A stretch of 64,000 nt of DNA from Ipomoea triloba (lineage: Eukaryota > Streptophyta > Magnoliopsida > Solanales > Convolvulaceae): contig NC_044922.1 in NCBI RefSeq assembly GCF_003576645.1, positions 22,040,905-22,104,904 on the forward strand, read 5' to 3'. Below the pieces are notes generated by a model. The model searched no databases. It worked only from the letters and a program-made list of their open reading frames with translations, and was not told the DNA's origin. The first letter of the stretch is position 1. Each line of letters begins with the position of its first letter. Below, piece by piece: positions 11,562 through 23,000 of the stretch. Made by a program: the position numbers and the translations under genes.

Positions 11562-13733
11562 ATGTCTGATACAGACGGGGATGTTGGTTCTGAAGAAGTT
11601 TCAACGGACAAGGTTAACGATATCCAAAGTATTCGCACTGCGTCGTCCGATGGCGATCTTCAGGCAGCTAGCAAGAACAGCCCCGATTCGCCTTCGCCGC
11701 GAAAATCACGTCTTTTCGGCCGCCAGAAACCCGTCCACGCCGCTCTCGGTGGTGGAAAATGTACGTTTTCATTCATCTTATCTCGTTCGTTTGTGATATG
11801 TATGAGGCACCTTTAAGCTCATACTATTTATAGTCCAATTCCTAGTTTGTACCGAGCCAGACCAATTAAGGGGCTTGTTTGTGATATTTATGAGGCACTT
11901 TTAAGTTTGTACTATACCCAGTCTAATCCCATTCACACTGGGTCGGCCCAATTAAAGGACAAAGTGATGGTTGTGAGCATAAATATAATATAAACATAAA
12001 TGTGCTGTCCAACTATCAGCTTAAGTTTTTAGTTGGATGGAGCACATGATTCAATTTGGTATCAGAGCCATGGGTTCGAATCTCCGGAGCCCATCAGCCG
12101 TCCAACTATCAGCTTAGGCTTTTAGTTGGATGGAGCACATGATTCAATTATGGTCACATTCGTTTTTCCATACGAGTTGGGATTTAAACTCCCAACCGAA
12201 TAAGAATGCACGGTAACTCATGCTAATCAAGCGAGTTATCTCATCTTTGTGATAAATATGAATGAACTAATAAGAATATTATTATTATGTGGGCAGCCGC
12301 GGATATTATGCTGTGGAGGAACAAGCAAATTTCAGCAGGAGCTCTTGCTTCCGCAACTGTTATATGGCTTCTGTTTGAATGGATAGGATACCATTTGCTT
12401 ACTTTTATTTGCCACTGTCTTATACTTTTATTGGCAATCTTGTTCCTATGGTCCAATCTCTCATCCTTTGTCAACAAGTAAGTCAGTCTGTCTTATGCTC
12501 TGCTCATCTTATACACAATAATCACAAGCATGATTTTGGAAACTGTTTGTTTGTTTGTAAGGACTCCACTGGACTTCCCGGAGTTTGTATTGCCGGAGGA
12601 TTTGTGCAGGAGAGCTGCACTGGCAGTGAGAGATAAGTGTCACTGGGCAATTGGTATTTTCCGGGAAGTGGCTTCAGGGAAGGACTTGAAGAAGTTCCTC
12701 TATGTATGTAAATTATTCTCCTTCCCACCACTTATGTTGTTTATACATTTCTTGGTTATTCTATATTTGCAACTGTAGCAAGTTTGTATATTAAACTGCA
12801 GGCAATTATGGGCTTGTGGATTCTTTCTGCCATTGGCAGCTGGTTTGACTTTCTCACCCTAGTATACATCAGTGAGTTTCTATTCTTCTTCTCCATCTTA
12901 TCCTACCCTAAAGGCTAAGCATCAATCTATTCCTTCACATATTCAACCACTTCATCAATCTACAAATTGCCCGTAAGGGCAGCCCAACTGGTAAGAGAGT
13001 TACACCTGCACCTGAGAGGTCGTGGGTTCAAACCTCAAATCTTTGGATTTGAGCCGGTCAGCCATGGGTAACTTAGGCTGGTTTACCTTCTTGTGATCCT
13101 TTGCCGGCGAGGGTTTACTCACTACTCACACAGTCAGAAGTAAAATAGCAAACACTCTGTTTGATCAAACTTATTTTAGAGTTTATAGCTTATTTTAAGT
13201 TGCAAATGAGCTATAAGTTCTGTTTAAGAAAACATAGGGTGCTTAAAATAATACTCCGTAGCTTGCATTTCAAAATAAGCTCATGATTTTTTAACTTTTT
13301 TCCTTTTTTATCTTTATTAATTTACAAAAATGACATCATTTACTCTTCATTTATCAAAATTCTAATATCTTAGTTTATCTTTTTTGTCTTTTTAAACTTA
13401 TCAATTAGTTTTACCAAACACATTAATTTCATTTAATTAGCTTATTAGCTACTAGCTTTTCAGATACAAGTGCCAAATAGAGCCCAAGTAGACTAATATA
13501 TGTGATATTTAGTTATTGCTTCCTAGTGAGGCAACTGATTTCCTGTGGTTATCTGGGCAGTATTTATTATGCTGTTGACAGTACCTATATTCTACGAGAA
13601 GCATGAAGATCAAGTGGAAGCTTATGCACACAAAGCAAGAAAAGAACTAAAGAGACAGTACAGCCATTTGGATGAAAAGCTTCTTCAGAAACTACCCAAG
13701 GTTAATTTCGGTAAAGACAGCAAGCAGCACTGA
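11562..13733 (+). CDS. Reticulon-like protein B, copy 1
   Basis: Five exons (11562-11760, 12297-12477, 12562-12703, 12802-12871, 13561-13733) join in frame with GT/AG borders to 254 residues. A serine-rich acidic N-terminus leads to RLFGRQKPVHAALGGGK, then the reticulon homology domain with ADIMLWRNKQISAG. One long hydrophobic hairpin spans about 78-124, a second about 172-212, and EKHEDQV with a charged tail follows. Plant RTNLBs insert these hairpins into the ER membrane and curve tubules. The ATG at 11,562 is the first in frame. It differs from copy 2 at seven residues, and all exon borders are conserved. A TRIM-like element lies in intron 1 and a SINE in intron 4, both absent from copy 2. 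The protein looks intact. Which RTNLB number it matches cannot be judged here. Confidence 0.92.
11972..12149 (+). mobile_element. TRIM-like miniature LTR retroelement in RTNLB copy 1 intron 1
   Basis: Two direct repeats (GTCCAACTATCAGCTTAAG... near 12,009 and its near-copy near 12,102) flank a short centre that opens with TGGTATCAGAGCC at 12,058, the usual primer-binding site for initiator tRNA-Met. ATGGT occurs immediately before (11,967) and after (12,150) as a 5-base target duplication. Copy 2 lacks the element. At 178 bases it is among the smallest forms such elements could take, and the 5' repeat extends further left than the 3' one. Confidence 0.75.
12962..13142 (+). mobile_element. tRNA-derived SINE in RTNLB copy 1 intron 4
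   Basis: An inserted block absent from intron 4 of copy 2. It contains an A-box-like stretch (GCCCAACTGGTAAGAG) and, about 35 bases on, a B box (GTGGGTTCAAACC), the spacing of a pol III promoter. The 5' end is at CCCGTAAGGGCAGCCC. Exact ends are uncertain because flanking duplications are not clear. Confidence 0.7.
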
Positions 13734-14524
13734 TCAAACTCATGTTCAGTTTGTTCCTGAAGAAGCACTCTAATCCTAAATTTGTTGGTGAATATACCAT
13801 TCTTCATTTCAGATTATGCCTTAGTTTAGTTTTAATTTGTTGTTAAGAGTTACTCATTCATTCATCCCTTAAACCAGAAGGGAGAACATGAAATTCAGAA
13901 AATTGGTTTTCATATATGAACTAGTTAGTACAGGTAAAAAGTATGTGTTTTATGTTCTACTATTTGTTAGTGTACGGGCTTGTGAGAGAATAATACACAA
14001 ACAATATTTGTCAGACGGGAAAAGGAGGGACAAGAATGATATATTTTCAGTAAAATCAGTGCAGAATTAGTGTTAGGATCAAGCGCTTACTACTATGTCA
14101 AAAACTATAGCTAGTAACAAAGGAGCAAATTTATTTCCTTATACCGCCACACATTTTCGAGACGCTGGGTGTTGGATTTGGCCGTTTATGCCCTTTACGG
14201 GCCTCTGCCTCCAACAATAGCATTTTCTGCTAAAAGAACTGTGGTTTCTTTGTCCAATTATCTCAATCTTAAAAGAAAAGGATTGAAGTTGAAACTACTA
14301 GAAACTGATTATTACACAAGGAAACAGAAGATAGATAAGCCAGATACAACTTTCACCTACAGCCTATTGCTGTCTTTCCACATTCATCTCTCCATATATT
14401 CTAGGTTCTGATATTATGCCAAATCCCTTAACTAACAGATATTTGCTCCCAATTCACAATTTCATGCCAACATACTGGAAAATACAAAAATGTGGAACAC
14501 ATCTACTACTACTCATACCTTTTA

Positions 14525-15351
14525 CTTCGGGTATGGTGCTGTACAGTTCGCCGGTTTCTCAAACTCAAGCTTAGCAGGGTTAGCCAAAGCTTCTTCTAGA
14601 CTATCAGCCTCAAAACAATCTTGTAAAACTCTGTCTAATCTAGTTTCATGAACCTGCAGAGACAGAGAAATGTATGAGACACATTCATTCAGTTTTGACT
14701 TAGGGTACTTGAAAAGTAGATTCCAGAAACTTCGTTTCCTTCCCCACAAGCCACAAGGCCACAAGATTCAAACTCATAACCTTTGACATAGATGAACTGT
14801 GATTAGGAATAAAGTTTAAGTTTATAATTGATTGCACATTTATTTTACAATAATACTAGGACTAAAGTGATATGCTTTGAACAAACAAAAACAAAAACAA
14901 AAACAAAAACAAAAAACAAAACAAAAACAAAAACAAAAAGTTGATTGCCACCTACAAATTTAGAATAAAAAGTGAAATTAATTCATAATATGCTTAGCAG
15001 AGTGCAATAATCATTCAAATTGAAATGAGAGCAAATTCAAATTATGCGAAAAAGAAAATCTATTTCTGATTGAAAATCTATAAATAAATAAATAAATAAA
15101 AACTAGCAATGAAGAAGAAATCCATCACTTCTCGAACCTTTTCTGCGGGATCAGAGGAGTCAACAGCAGCTACGGCGGTTCTCACGCAAGGTCTTGACTT
15201 CCAGCCGAGGCTGCTTTACTTCAGCGTGTGGCGGAGCCGACAATGGCAAGGATTGGAAGCCGTGAAGTGGAGAAGAAAGCCTATGCGCCGGAAAATTGTT
15301 GACGGCCCCGGCGGCGAACGAGCCGAGATTCAGCGCCGTTGATGCTAGCAA
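14525..15351 (-). pseudogene. YCF54 (LCAA) pseudogene, duplication unit 1
   Basis: This is the counterpart of the intact YCF54 gene at 20,073-21,502. The transit-peptide exon (about 15,124-15,351) survives, but an inserted base turns the start ATG into TTG. Nine bases coding NSH are missing, and a 5-base deletion near 15,229 shifts the frame. The middle exon with the conserved core is gone, removed by a deletion of about 570 bases whose joint is near 14,762. The last exon (14,525-14,656) has lost one base just after FMK, creating an early stop. It has also lost a Ser codon, changed a conserved Trp to Cys, and lost the C-terminal GWWEPFLPP by a deletion of about 47 bases. It cannot make the protein. 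An AAAAAC microsatellite lies at 14,887-14,938. Confidence 0.9.
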
Positions 15352-16719
15352 TTGCTGCGAATTATGAGAGTGAAAAGGAGAGTAGGTTGTGTGGGTATAT
15401 TAATGTCCGTCGTGCCCAATGGAAAGATGATAGATATCGCGAACTGATTGTTGGAAAATACTTCCAAACAGCCAAACCTTATATCTACATTGCCCCCTTT
15501 TTGTTTGGTTCATTCTCTTGAAAATGAACATATAATAATTATAATAATAATAATAATAATAATAACAACTGGGGGTGGCCTGGTGGTGGTGTGGTGTGGT
15601 AGTGAAGGAGGAGGTGGTCGTGGTGATGGTGTGCCAGGTGTGGTGGTGTAGGTGTTGCAAAGTTCACCTAAGCGCCCGGCCGGCTTCCTAGATTATCATC
15701 ATAATCGGTAGTCTAAGTAGTTGACTAGGCCACCTTGTCGAGCGATTAGCTATTTTTGTCTATTTTTTTAATGTGTTCCATTCTTGTTAATATCTTGAGA
15801 GTCGAGACCGTAGAAAAAAAAAATGTTATATAACAAGTGGAGTTTTTTTTTTTTTTTTTTTTTGGATTCCTCAATATAATCCTCAATTTCTAAATTTCTA
15901 TTCCTTTTATCTTAATTAAAAGTATATTTAAATAGTTACTCCATATAATTTTTTTCATGGGATCAATATTAAAAATTTCTCATTTCTCATATATATATAA
16001 TGGAGAAAAACTTATACAACTAGAGTGAATTCTTTTGGTCTTGATTGTTTGATTCGAAATTCTTATTGTCTTTGCATCTTCAAAAATTCAAGAAATTTAT
16101 CTTGAGTTTTTTTTATGGAAATGTGATGAAATGCAATTGGCTGGACAAAAAATATGATGCTTTTGAAAATTTGAAAAAAATTGGAAAAAAAAAAAAAAAA
16201 GAGTCCATCTATCCAGATATGCTTGAAATTTTTCAAATTTAATTTCATATCAAACACATGCAATTTTTTTGAGAAAAAAACCCATATTTCTTATTTAAGA
16301 AATATGCCAAACGCATTTGCATATGCGGTTGGTTTTTTTTTTAAGGGTCTTAACACATTTAAAAAGTACATTTGATTGTAGTCACCCAACCTACAAATGA
16401 GCTCCGAAAAAACCTCAGAATGTTGCATAGTTTAATATAAAATATAAATCGCAGCAGAGGACCATTAATCATTTATAAAATAAAATGTTACTTTATTTAA
16501 TTAATATTATTGAATAAATTATTAGATCATTTTAGATCATTGGTCATTAAAAATATATCATTTTTAATGCAAGGATAACTAGGAAAAGTGTATAGAGAAG
16601 AATGTAATGTTAAAAAGTCATGTTTTTTTTTTACAAGAGAAACACAGAGGCTACTAATTGATGGTGTGCACCAAATAAATCCTATCTTGTAACTCTAATT
16701 GAGGAAAAAGCATATAGAG

Positions 16720-16895
16720 GAATTTTTTATTTTTATTTTTGAGTACTATTGACTCTGTTACAATGTAGTATCTGTTCATAGCTACTTTCTCAACCAAATG
16801 AAGCACAAAGAGCCAAATATCGCCTCCACTGAGGCTCGAACCCACCCCTTCTCATATGGGGTGCAACCGGGTGCCACTAAACCAAATGGTCTTTG
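16720..16895 (-). mobile_element. tRNA-derived SINE with a 10-base target duplication
   Basis: Read on the minus strand it opens CAAAGACCATTTGGTTTAG (A-box region) and carries the B box GGGTTCGAGCCTC. It passes through GCTCTTTGTGCTTCATTTGG and ends in an A-rich tail. GCATATAGAG flanks both ends (16,710-16,719 and 16,896-16,905). Duplication unit 1 has one copy of that decamer and no insert. The same family appears at 41,487 and, as 3' parts, at 34,187 and 35,840. Confidence 0.85.
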
Positions 16896-17396
16896 GCATA
16901 TAGAGAAAAATATAATGTAAAACGAAAAAAAAAAAAAAAAAGTCATGTAGGGAAAAAATGTTATGTAAAAATAGTCATGTTTTTATTTGCTTAATATAAC
17001 ATTCATTTTATGTATTTTTATAGGGGATCAATTTTAAAATTTTTGAAAATATATGTATATACAGTTAATAATTAGTAGAATTATAATGATGTCAAACTAG
17101 AAATAAGATAGCTCCAGCATGCCCATAATGGATACTCCAAGAGTAACAAACTCGGCAAAAAATGGGGATATGATTATGATTGTTTTTTTTTTTTTTTTGA
17201 AAACGATTATGATGGTTTGTTTCCCCGAAAATTAAGATCTTTGAATGATTCAGAAGGCTGAGTAACTAAGAATTACAGAATCACAGGCTCCTCCTGCTCC
17301 GATCCAGCCATTATTGATATAGTTTGTAGTCATTTTTTTATTTTTTTAATTTCTTCTTGTTTTTCTCTTTTGTTTTCTTTTTTGGTGGAAAATAAA

Positions 17397-19219
17397 ATGT
17401 CTGATACAGACGGGGATGTTGGTTCTGAAGAAGTTTCAACGGACAAGGTTAATGATATCCAAAGTATTCGCACTGCGTCGTCCGATGGCGATCTTCAGGC
17501 AGCTAGCAAGAACAGCCCCGATTCGCCTTCGCCGCGAAAGTCACGTCTTTTCGGCCGCCAGAAATCCCTCCACGCCGCTCTCGGCGGTGGAAAATGTACG
17601 TTTTCATTCATCTTGTCTCGTTCGTTTGTGATATGTATGAGGCACGTTTAAGTCCGTTTCATTTCGAGTCTAATTCTAGTTTGCACTGAGCCTAGGGCTC
17701 ATTTGAGATATTTATAAGACACTTTAAGTTTGTACCATACCCAAGTCAGTCTAATCCCTAATCCCTGTTCATACTGAGTTGTCCCAATTAAGGAATTGAG
17801 ACAAAGTGCTGGTCACATTCGTTTTTCCATACAACCTCTGTCAAAGAATGAGTGCACGGTCACTCACACCAACAAAGGTGATTATCTCATTTGTGATACG
17901 GAGTAGATATGAATGAATGAATAATAAGAATATTATTATGTGGGCAGCCGCGGATATTATGCTGTGGAGGAACAAGCAAATTTCAGCAGGAGCTCTTGCT
18001 TCTTCAACTGTTATATGGCTTCTGTTTGAATGGATAGGATACCATTTGCTTACTTTTATTTGCCACTGTCTTATACTTTTATTGGCAATCTTGTTCCTAT
18101 GGTCCAATCTCTCATCCTTTGTCAACAAGTAAGTCAGTCAGTCTTATGCAATTTGCTCATCTTATACACAATAATCACAAGCATGCTACTCATGTTTGTA
18201 AGGACTCCACTGGACTTCCCGGAGTTTATATTGCCGGAGGATTTGTGCATGAGAGCTGCACTGGCGGTGAGAGATAAGTGTCATTGGGCAATTGGTATTT
18301 TCCGGGAAGTGGCTTCAGGGAAGGATTTGAAGAAGTTCCTCTATGTATGTAAATTATTCTCCCTCCTTCCCACCACTTATGTTGTTGCCTATTCTATATT
18401 TGCAACTGCAGCAAGTTTGTATATTAAACTGCAGGCAATTATGGGCTTGTGGATTCTTTCTGCCATTGGCAGCTGGTTCGACTTTCTCACCCTAGTATAC
18501 ATCAGTGAGTTAATTTCTGTTCTTCTTCTCCATCTTATCCTACCCTAAAGGCTAAGCATCAATCTATTCCTTCACATATTCAACCACTTCATCAATCAAA
18601 CACAAAAATAGCAAACACTCTGTTTGGTCAAACTTATTTTATAGTTTATAGCATATTTTAAGCTACAAATGAGCTATAAGTTCTGTCTAAGAAAACATAG
18701 GGTGCTTAAAATTATACTCCGTAGCTTGCATTTCAAAATAAGCTTCTAATTTTTTAACTTTTTTTCCTTTTTTTTTTTTTTAATCTTTATTTCTCCGTAA
18801 TTTACAAAAATGACAACCCTTCGTTAATCAAAATTCTAATATCTTAGTTTATCCTTTTTGTCTTTTTACACTTATCAATTAATTCAACAATTAATTTTAC
18901 TAAACACATTAATTTCAATTAATTAGCTTATTAGCGACTAGCTTTTCAGCTACACGTGCCAAACAAAGCCCAAGTAGACTAATATATGTGATATTTAGTT
19001 ACTGCTTCCTAGTGAGGCAACTGATTTCCTGTGGTTATCTGGGCAGTATTTATTATGCTGTTGACATTACCTATATTCTACGAAAAGCATGAAGATCAAG
19101 TGGATGCTTATGCACACAAAGCAAGAAAAGAACTAAAGAGACAGTACAGCCATTTGGATGAAAAGCTTCTTCAGAAACTACCCAAGGTTAATTTCGGTAA
19201 AGACAGCAAGCAGCACTGA
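17397..19219 (+). CDS. Reticulon-like protein B, copy 2
   Basis: Exons 17397-17595, 17948-18128, 18203-18344, 18435-18504 and 19047-19219 give 254 residues with the same exon lengths as copy 1. Seven substitutions separate the two: Pro-Val to Ser-Leu before HAALGGGK, Ala to Ser in the first hairpin, Val to Ile and Arg to Met in exon 3, and Val to Leu and Glu to Asp in exon 5. All are mild except Arg to Met. The reticulon domain and both hydrophobic hairpins are complete, so both copies are presumably functional ER-shaping proteins. It is tail-to-tail with the intact YCF54 gene, with about 850 bases between stops. The start is the first in-frame ATG, in the same context as copy 1. Confidence 0.92.
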
Positions 19220-20072
19220 TCAAACTCATGTTCAGTTTGTTCCTGAAGAAGCACTCTAATCCTAAATTTGTTGGTGAATATACCATTCTTCATTTCAGAT
19301 TATGCCTTAGTTTAGTTTTAATTTGTTGTTAAGAGTTACTCATTCATTCATCCCTTAAACCAGAAGGGAGAACATGAAATTCAGAAAATTGGTTTTCATA
19401 TATGAACTAGTTAGTACAGGTAAAATGTATGTGTTCTATGTTATACTATTTGTTAGTGAATGGGCTAATGAGAGAATAATACACAAAAACAATATTTGTC
19501 AAACGGGAAAAGGAGGGACAAGAACTATCTATTTTCAGTAGAATCAGTGAAGAACTAATGTTAGGATCAAGCGCTTACTACTATACCAAAAGTTATAGCT
19601 AGTAGCGAATGCGCAACTTTATTTCCTTATACTGCCACACATTTTCGAGACGTTGGGTGCTGGACTTAAGCCATTTACTGGCCTCCGGCCAACAATCCCT
19701 CAGCCACCGGGTTCTAGACTTAGCCTTAACCGGCCTCCGCCCAACAATTCGCTTCCAGAGAAACTCCTACGACAATAGCACTGTCTGCTAAAAGAACTGT
19801 GGTTTCTTTGTCCAATTATCTCAATCTCAAAAGAAAAGGATTAGAAGTTGAAACTACTAAAAACTGATTATTATACAAAAGACACAGAAGATAGATAAGC
19901 CAGATACAACTTCCACCTACAGCCTATTGCTGTCTTTCCACATTCATCTCTTCATATATTCTAGGTTCTGATATTATGCCAAATCCCTTAACTAACAGAC
20001 ATTTGCTCCCAATTCACAATTTCATGCCAACATACTGGAAAATACAAAAATGTGGAACACATCTACTACTAC

Positions 20073-21502
20073 TCATACCTTTTGTGCTTGAGATCCCGGT
20101 GGCAAGAATGGCTCCCACCATCCAAAATTATACTTCGGGTATGGTGCTGTCCAGTTCGCCGGTTTCTCAAACTCAAGCTTAGCAGGGTTAGAAGCCAAAG
20201 CTTCTTCTAGACTATCAGCCTCAAAACAATCTTGTAAAACTCTGTCTAATCTTAGTTTCATGAACCTGCAGAGACAGAGAAATGTATGAGACACATTCAT
20301 TCAGTTTTGACTTAGGTACTTGAAAAGTAGAGTTCTGAGGAAAAGAAAAGTAGATTCCAGAAACTTCTTTTCCTTCTCCACAAGGCCACAACTTTTCATT
20401 TCCTCATCAAATGCTAGATCCAAACAAAGGAAAGAGCTTTGAAGAAAGGGCATTTGTTGATTACGTGATCCAGGGGCCATTGGTAGAAACAAGAGCCACT
20501 GCAGGTCTCTTCAATTTCTTTGTAATGTTGGGAAATTTATCCAAGAACTTGGGCTCAATCACAAGCCAGAAATCCTGCTCTTTGTCGCGTTCTCCAAAGA
20601 GCCGGAGACGCTCAAACAATTGCTCCTGGAAATGCTCCTCCTCATCCAGCATGAATTTTGCGTTTGCAACAACAAAATAATACTTCTTCCTCTCTGATTC
20701 TTGCTTGTCCTGTAAAGTAAAGTAAATATCGGCATTCGCTTTTTCAATATTCAAACCAAAATAAACAATGCTGTCATGCTGAGAGATAAATGGCAAGAAA
20801 TAGGCAATTTTGCTTTAGCATTAACATAAATACAGGCAATCTCTGAAGGTTGAGTGAATTGAAGTATGTGCTCCACCTCAACTAAAAGACTTTATAGTTG
20901 GACTCAGCACACCTCTTTCGAGTCATTACTTTTGAAGGATTTCAAGTAACACATGGAAAATTCAAACACATAACCTTTGACATAGGTGAGCTGTGATACG
21001 GAATAAAGTTTAAGTTTATAATTGAATTACAAATTTATCTTACAATATTATAATAATCCTAGGACTAAAGTGAAATGTTTTGAAGAAAAAAAAAAAAGTT
21101 GATTGACACCTACAAATTTAGAATAAAAAGTGGAATTAATTCATAATATGCTTAACAGAGTGCAATAATCATTCAAATTGAAATGACAGCAAATTCAAAT
21201 TATGCGAAAAAGAAAATATATTTCTATTTAAAAAAAAAACTAGCAATGAAGAAGAAATCCATCACTTCTCGAACCTTTTCTGCGGGATCAGAGGAGTCAA
21301 CAGCAGCTACGGCGGTTCTCACGCAAGGTCTTGACTTCCAGCCGAGGCTGCTTTGCTTCAGCACAGCGTGTGGAGGAACCGACAATGGCAAGGATTGGAA
21401 GCCGTGAAGTGGAGAAGAAAGCCTGTGAGAATTGTGCGCCGGAAAATTGTTGACGGCCCCGGCGGCGAACGAGCCGAGATTCAGCGCCGTTGATGCTAGC
21501 AT
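20073..21502 (-). CDS. YCF54: YCF54 / LCAA, chloroplast factor for Mg-protoporphyrin monomethyl ester cyclase
   Basis: Three exons on the minus strand, 21502-21275, 20709-20465 and 20265-20073, give 221 residues. Exon 1 encodes a Ser/Ala/Pro-rich chloroplast transit region. Exons 2 and 3 encode the conserved Ycf54 domain with YYFVVANAKFMLDEEEHFQE, FWLVIEPKFLDKFP, VALVSTNG and FMKLRLDRVL, ending in YNFGWWEPFLPP. In cyanobacteria and plants this protein is needed to accumulate the aerobic cyclase (CRD1/CHL27) of chlorophyll synthesis. The exon 1 donor could be AAG|GTTCGA, as used here, or GAA|GTGATG nine bases later; both keep frame. CAAAAG|GTATGA just before the stop also resembles a donor, so a further 3' exon is possible. 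It is the sole working copy in the window, since the unit 1 relative is dead. Confidence 0.9.
20866..20960 (-). mobile_element. Fragment of TRIM-like repeat in YCF54 intron 1
   Basis: On the minus strand it reads words close to those of the TRIM at 11,972-12,149, such as CCAACTATAAAGTCTTTTAGTTG followed by a GGAGCACATA-like stretch. No second terminal repeat or primer site is visible, so it is a remnant or solo repeat inside the intron. Confidence 0.4.
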
Positions 21503-21739
21503 TGCTGCGAATTATGAGAGTGAAAAGGAGAGTAGGTTGTGTGGGTATATTAATGTCCGTCGTGCCCAATGGAAAGATGATAGATAGCGCGAACTGATTG
21601 TGGGAAAATACTTCCAAACAGCCAAACCTTATCTACTCTTTCTGATTGCCCCCTTATCCCAACATATTTCACAAATTAACCCATCCAATTTCTCATTCAT
21701 TCTTCCATAAGGTAGAATCCCCAATCCCAAGCAATCATT

Positions 21740-21995
21740 ATTGCATGGACCATGGTCCACACAGCTGTGTGGACCATAAATATAAGGTACATTATTTTTA
21801 TACTAAAAGTATATTATTTTTGTACTGAAGGTACATTATTTTAGGATACATTATTTTTGTACTGAAAGTACATTATTTTATAGCACTATAAAATAATGTA
21901 CCTTCAGTACAAAAATAATGTACCTCCAGTATAAAAATAATGTACCTTATATTCATGGTCTACACAGTTATGTGGACCATGGTCCACACAATAAT
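21740..21995. mobile_element. Foldback element with nested palindromes
   Basis: The two halves are reverse complements. Each end carries TGGACCATGGTCCACAC, itself a palindrome around CCATGG. Each arm carries repeats of an AAAATAATGTACCTT-like word, meeting near a central TATAGCACTATA at about 21,880. No coding capacity. The remaining sequence to 22,590 is AT-rich spacer with a short TAA run at 22,336 and nothing I can name. Confidence 0.75.
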
Positions 21996-22596
21996 TTGCA
22001 AATCCCAAGTGCCCCACGCCCCGACCCCACAAAACATCTGAAAAGATGTAAATTATGATAACTCAACTGAACATTAAGGCTAGACATTTACTCACTATGA
22101 ACAAAGAGCCCCTCACTTTGAGAGGTTGCTCTCACACTACCGTTGGTATGTAAGACCAATTTCTCAAAATGTATTCCTCAATCTCATTTTATATATCTTA
22201 TTTGATTAGTAAAACTTAATTGAAATCATTTACATATTAATTTTCTATAATATTAAGTTTATTATTAGTATATAAATTTTATGTATTTAATAATCAAATA
22301 AAAATAATATTAAACGCAAAAAATCAAATTTAAAAATAATAATAATAATAATAAGTAACAAAGAAAAAATTAGCTTAATCAATAAATATTAAACGATATA
22401 AGTAAAATGAGACACATGAAATAGCAATGAGGTTTTACCATCTTTGGTCTTATTATTCACTAATAATTAAAATATTAAATTTGCTATATGTTTATAAATA
22501 AGAGACCAAAATTATCATTTATTAATTCTAATTTAAAATTTTATAGTCAATTTCCTTATTACTCATAATACATATCTACTCTCTACGTTACTTTAA

Positions 22597-22793
22597 CAGG
22601 GCGTTTGGTAGGAGGGAAGGAATTAGGTGGGGAAGGAATTGCAATTTCATGGGAAAAGAATAATGTGGGAATAAAGTGGGAGTTCAAATTCCAATGTTTA
22701 GTTGGAGGGAATAAAATTACTGGAAATTTTAATTCAAATGTTTGGTATACATGGGAATTGAAAGGAAATAAGTAGTATAAAGTCCAAAATACC

Positions 22794-22830
<37 letters not shown>
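22597..22830 (+). mobile_element. Half of a MITE related to the one at 45,989-46,581
   Basis: Begins CAGGGCGTTTGGTAGGAGG, the reverse complement of the right end of the 46 kb element (…CCTACCAACCAAACGCCCTG). It continues with GGGAATTGAAA-type words into a TTA run. The opposite inverted end is not found nearby, so it is partial. Confidence 0.55.
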
Positions 22831-22832
<2 letters not shown>

Positions 22833-23000
22833 ATGACAAGTACACAAAAAATATAACATATTAAATTCAAATACCACTAATCTACCGTATCTTTTGAACT
22901 AGATATATTGTAATTAATTTTCATGCAAATAGTTCATCAAATGTTAAGCTTCATAAGTTCAACATACATCAAAATTAATCCAGCAACCAAGATGTACATA

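Larger units (their letters stand above)
6188..15502. repeat. Tandem segmental duplication, unit 1
   Basis: This block is homologous to 15,503-21,655. It holds RTNLB copy 1 and the decayed YCF54 copy. It starts at TTTTTGTTTG near 6,188 (aligning with the start of unit 2 near 15,500) and ends at TTGCCCCCTT at about 15,490-15,499 (aligning with 21,646-21,655). Without its 3,378-base Helitron it is about 5.9 kb, close to unit 2. Introns and UTRs align throughout with scattered indels. Confidence 0.85.
15503..21655. repeat. Tandem segmental duplication, unit 2
   Basis: Second copy of the RTNLB plus YCF54 block. Its left edge reads TTTGTTTGGTTCATTCTCTT, matching 6,190 onward. At its right edge the similarity to unit 1 stops after TTGCCCCCTT (21,646-21,655). 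The TAA tract at about 15,538-15,565 is the unoccupied form of the site filled by the Helitron in unit 1. Confidence 0.85.

Noticed and set aside
20411..20680. Plus-strand frame of 89 codons
   Set aside because: It is antisense to YCF54 exon 2, which is strongly conserved on the other strand.
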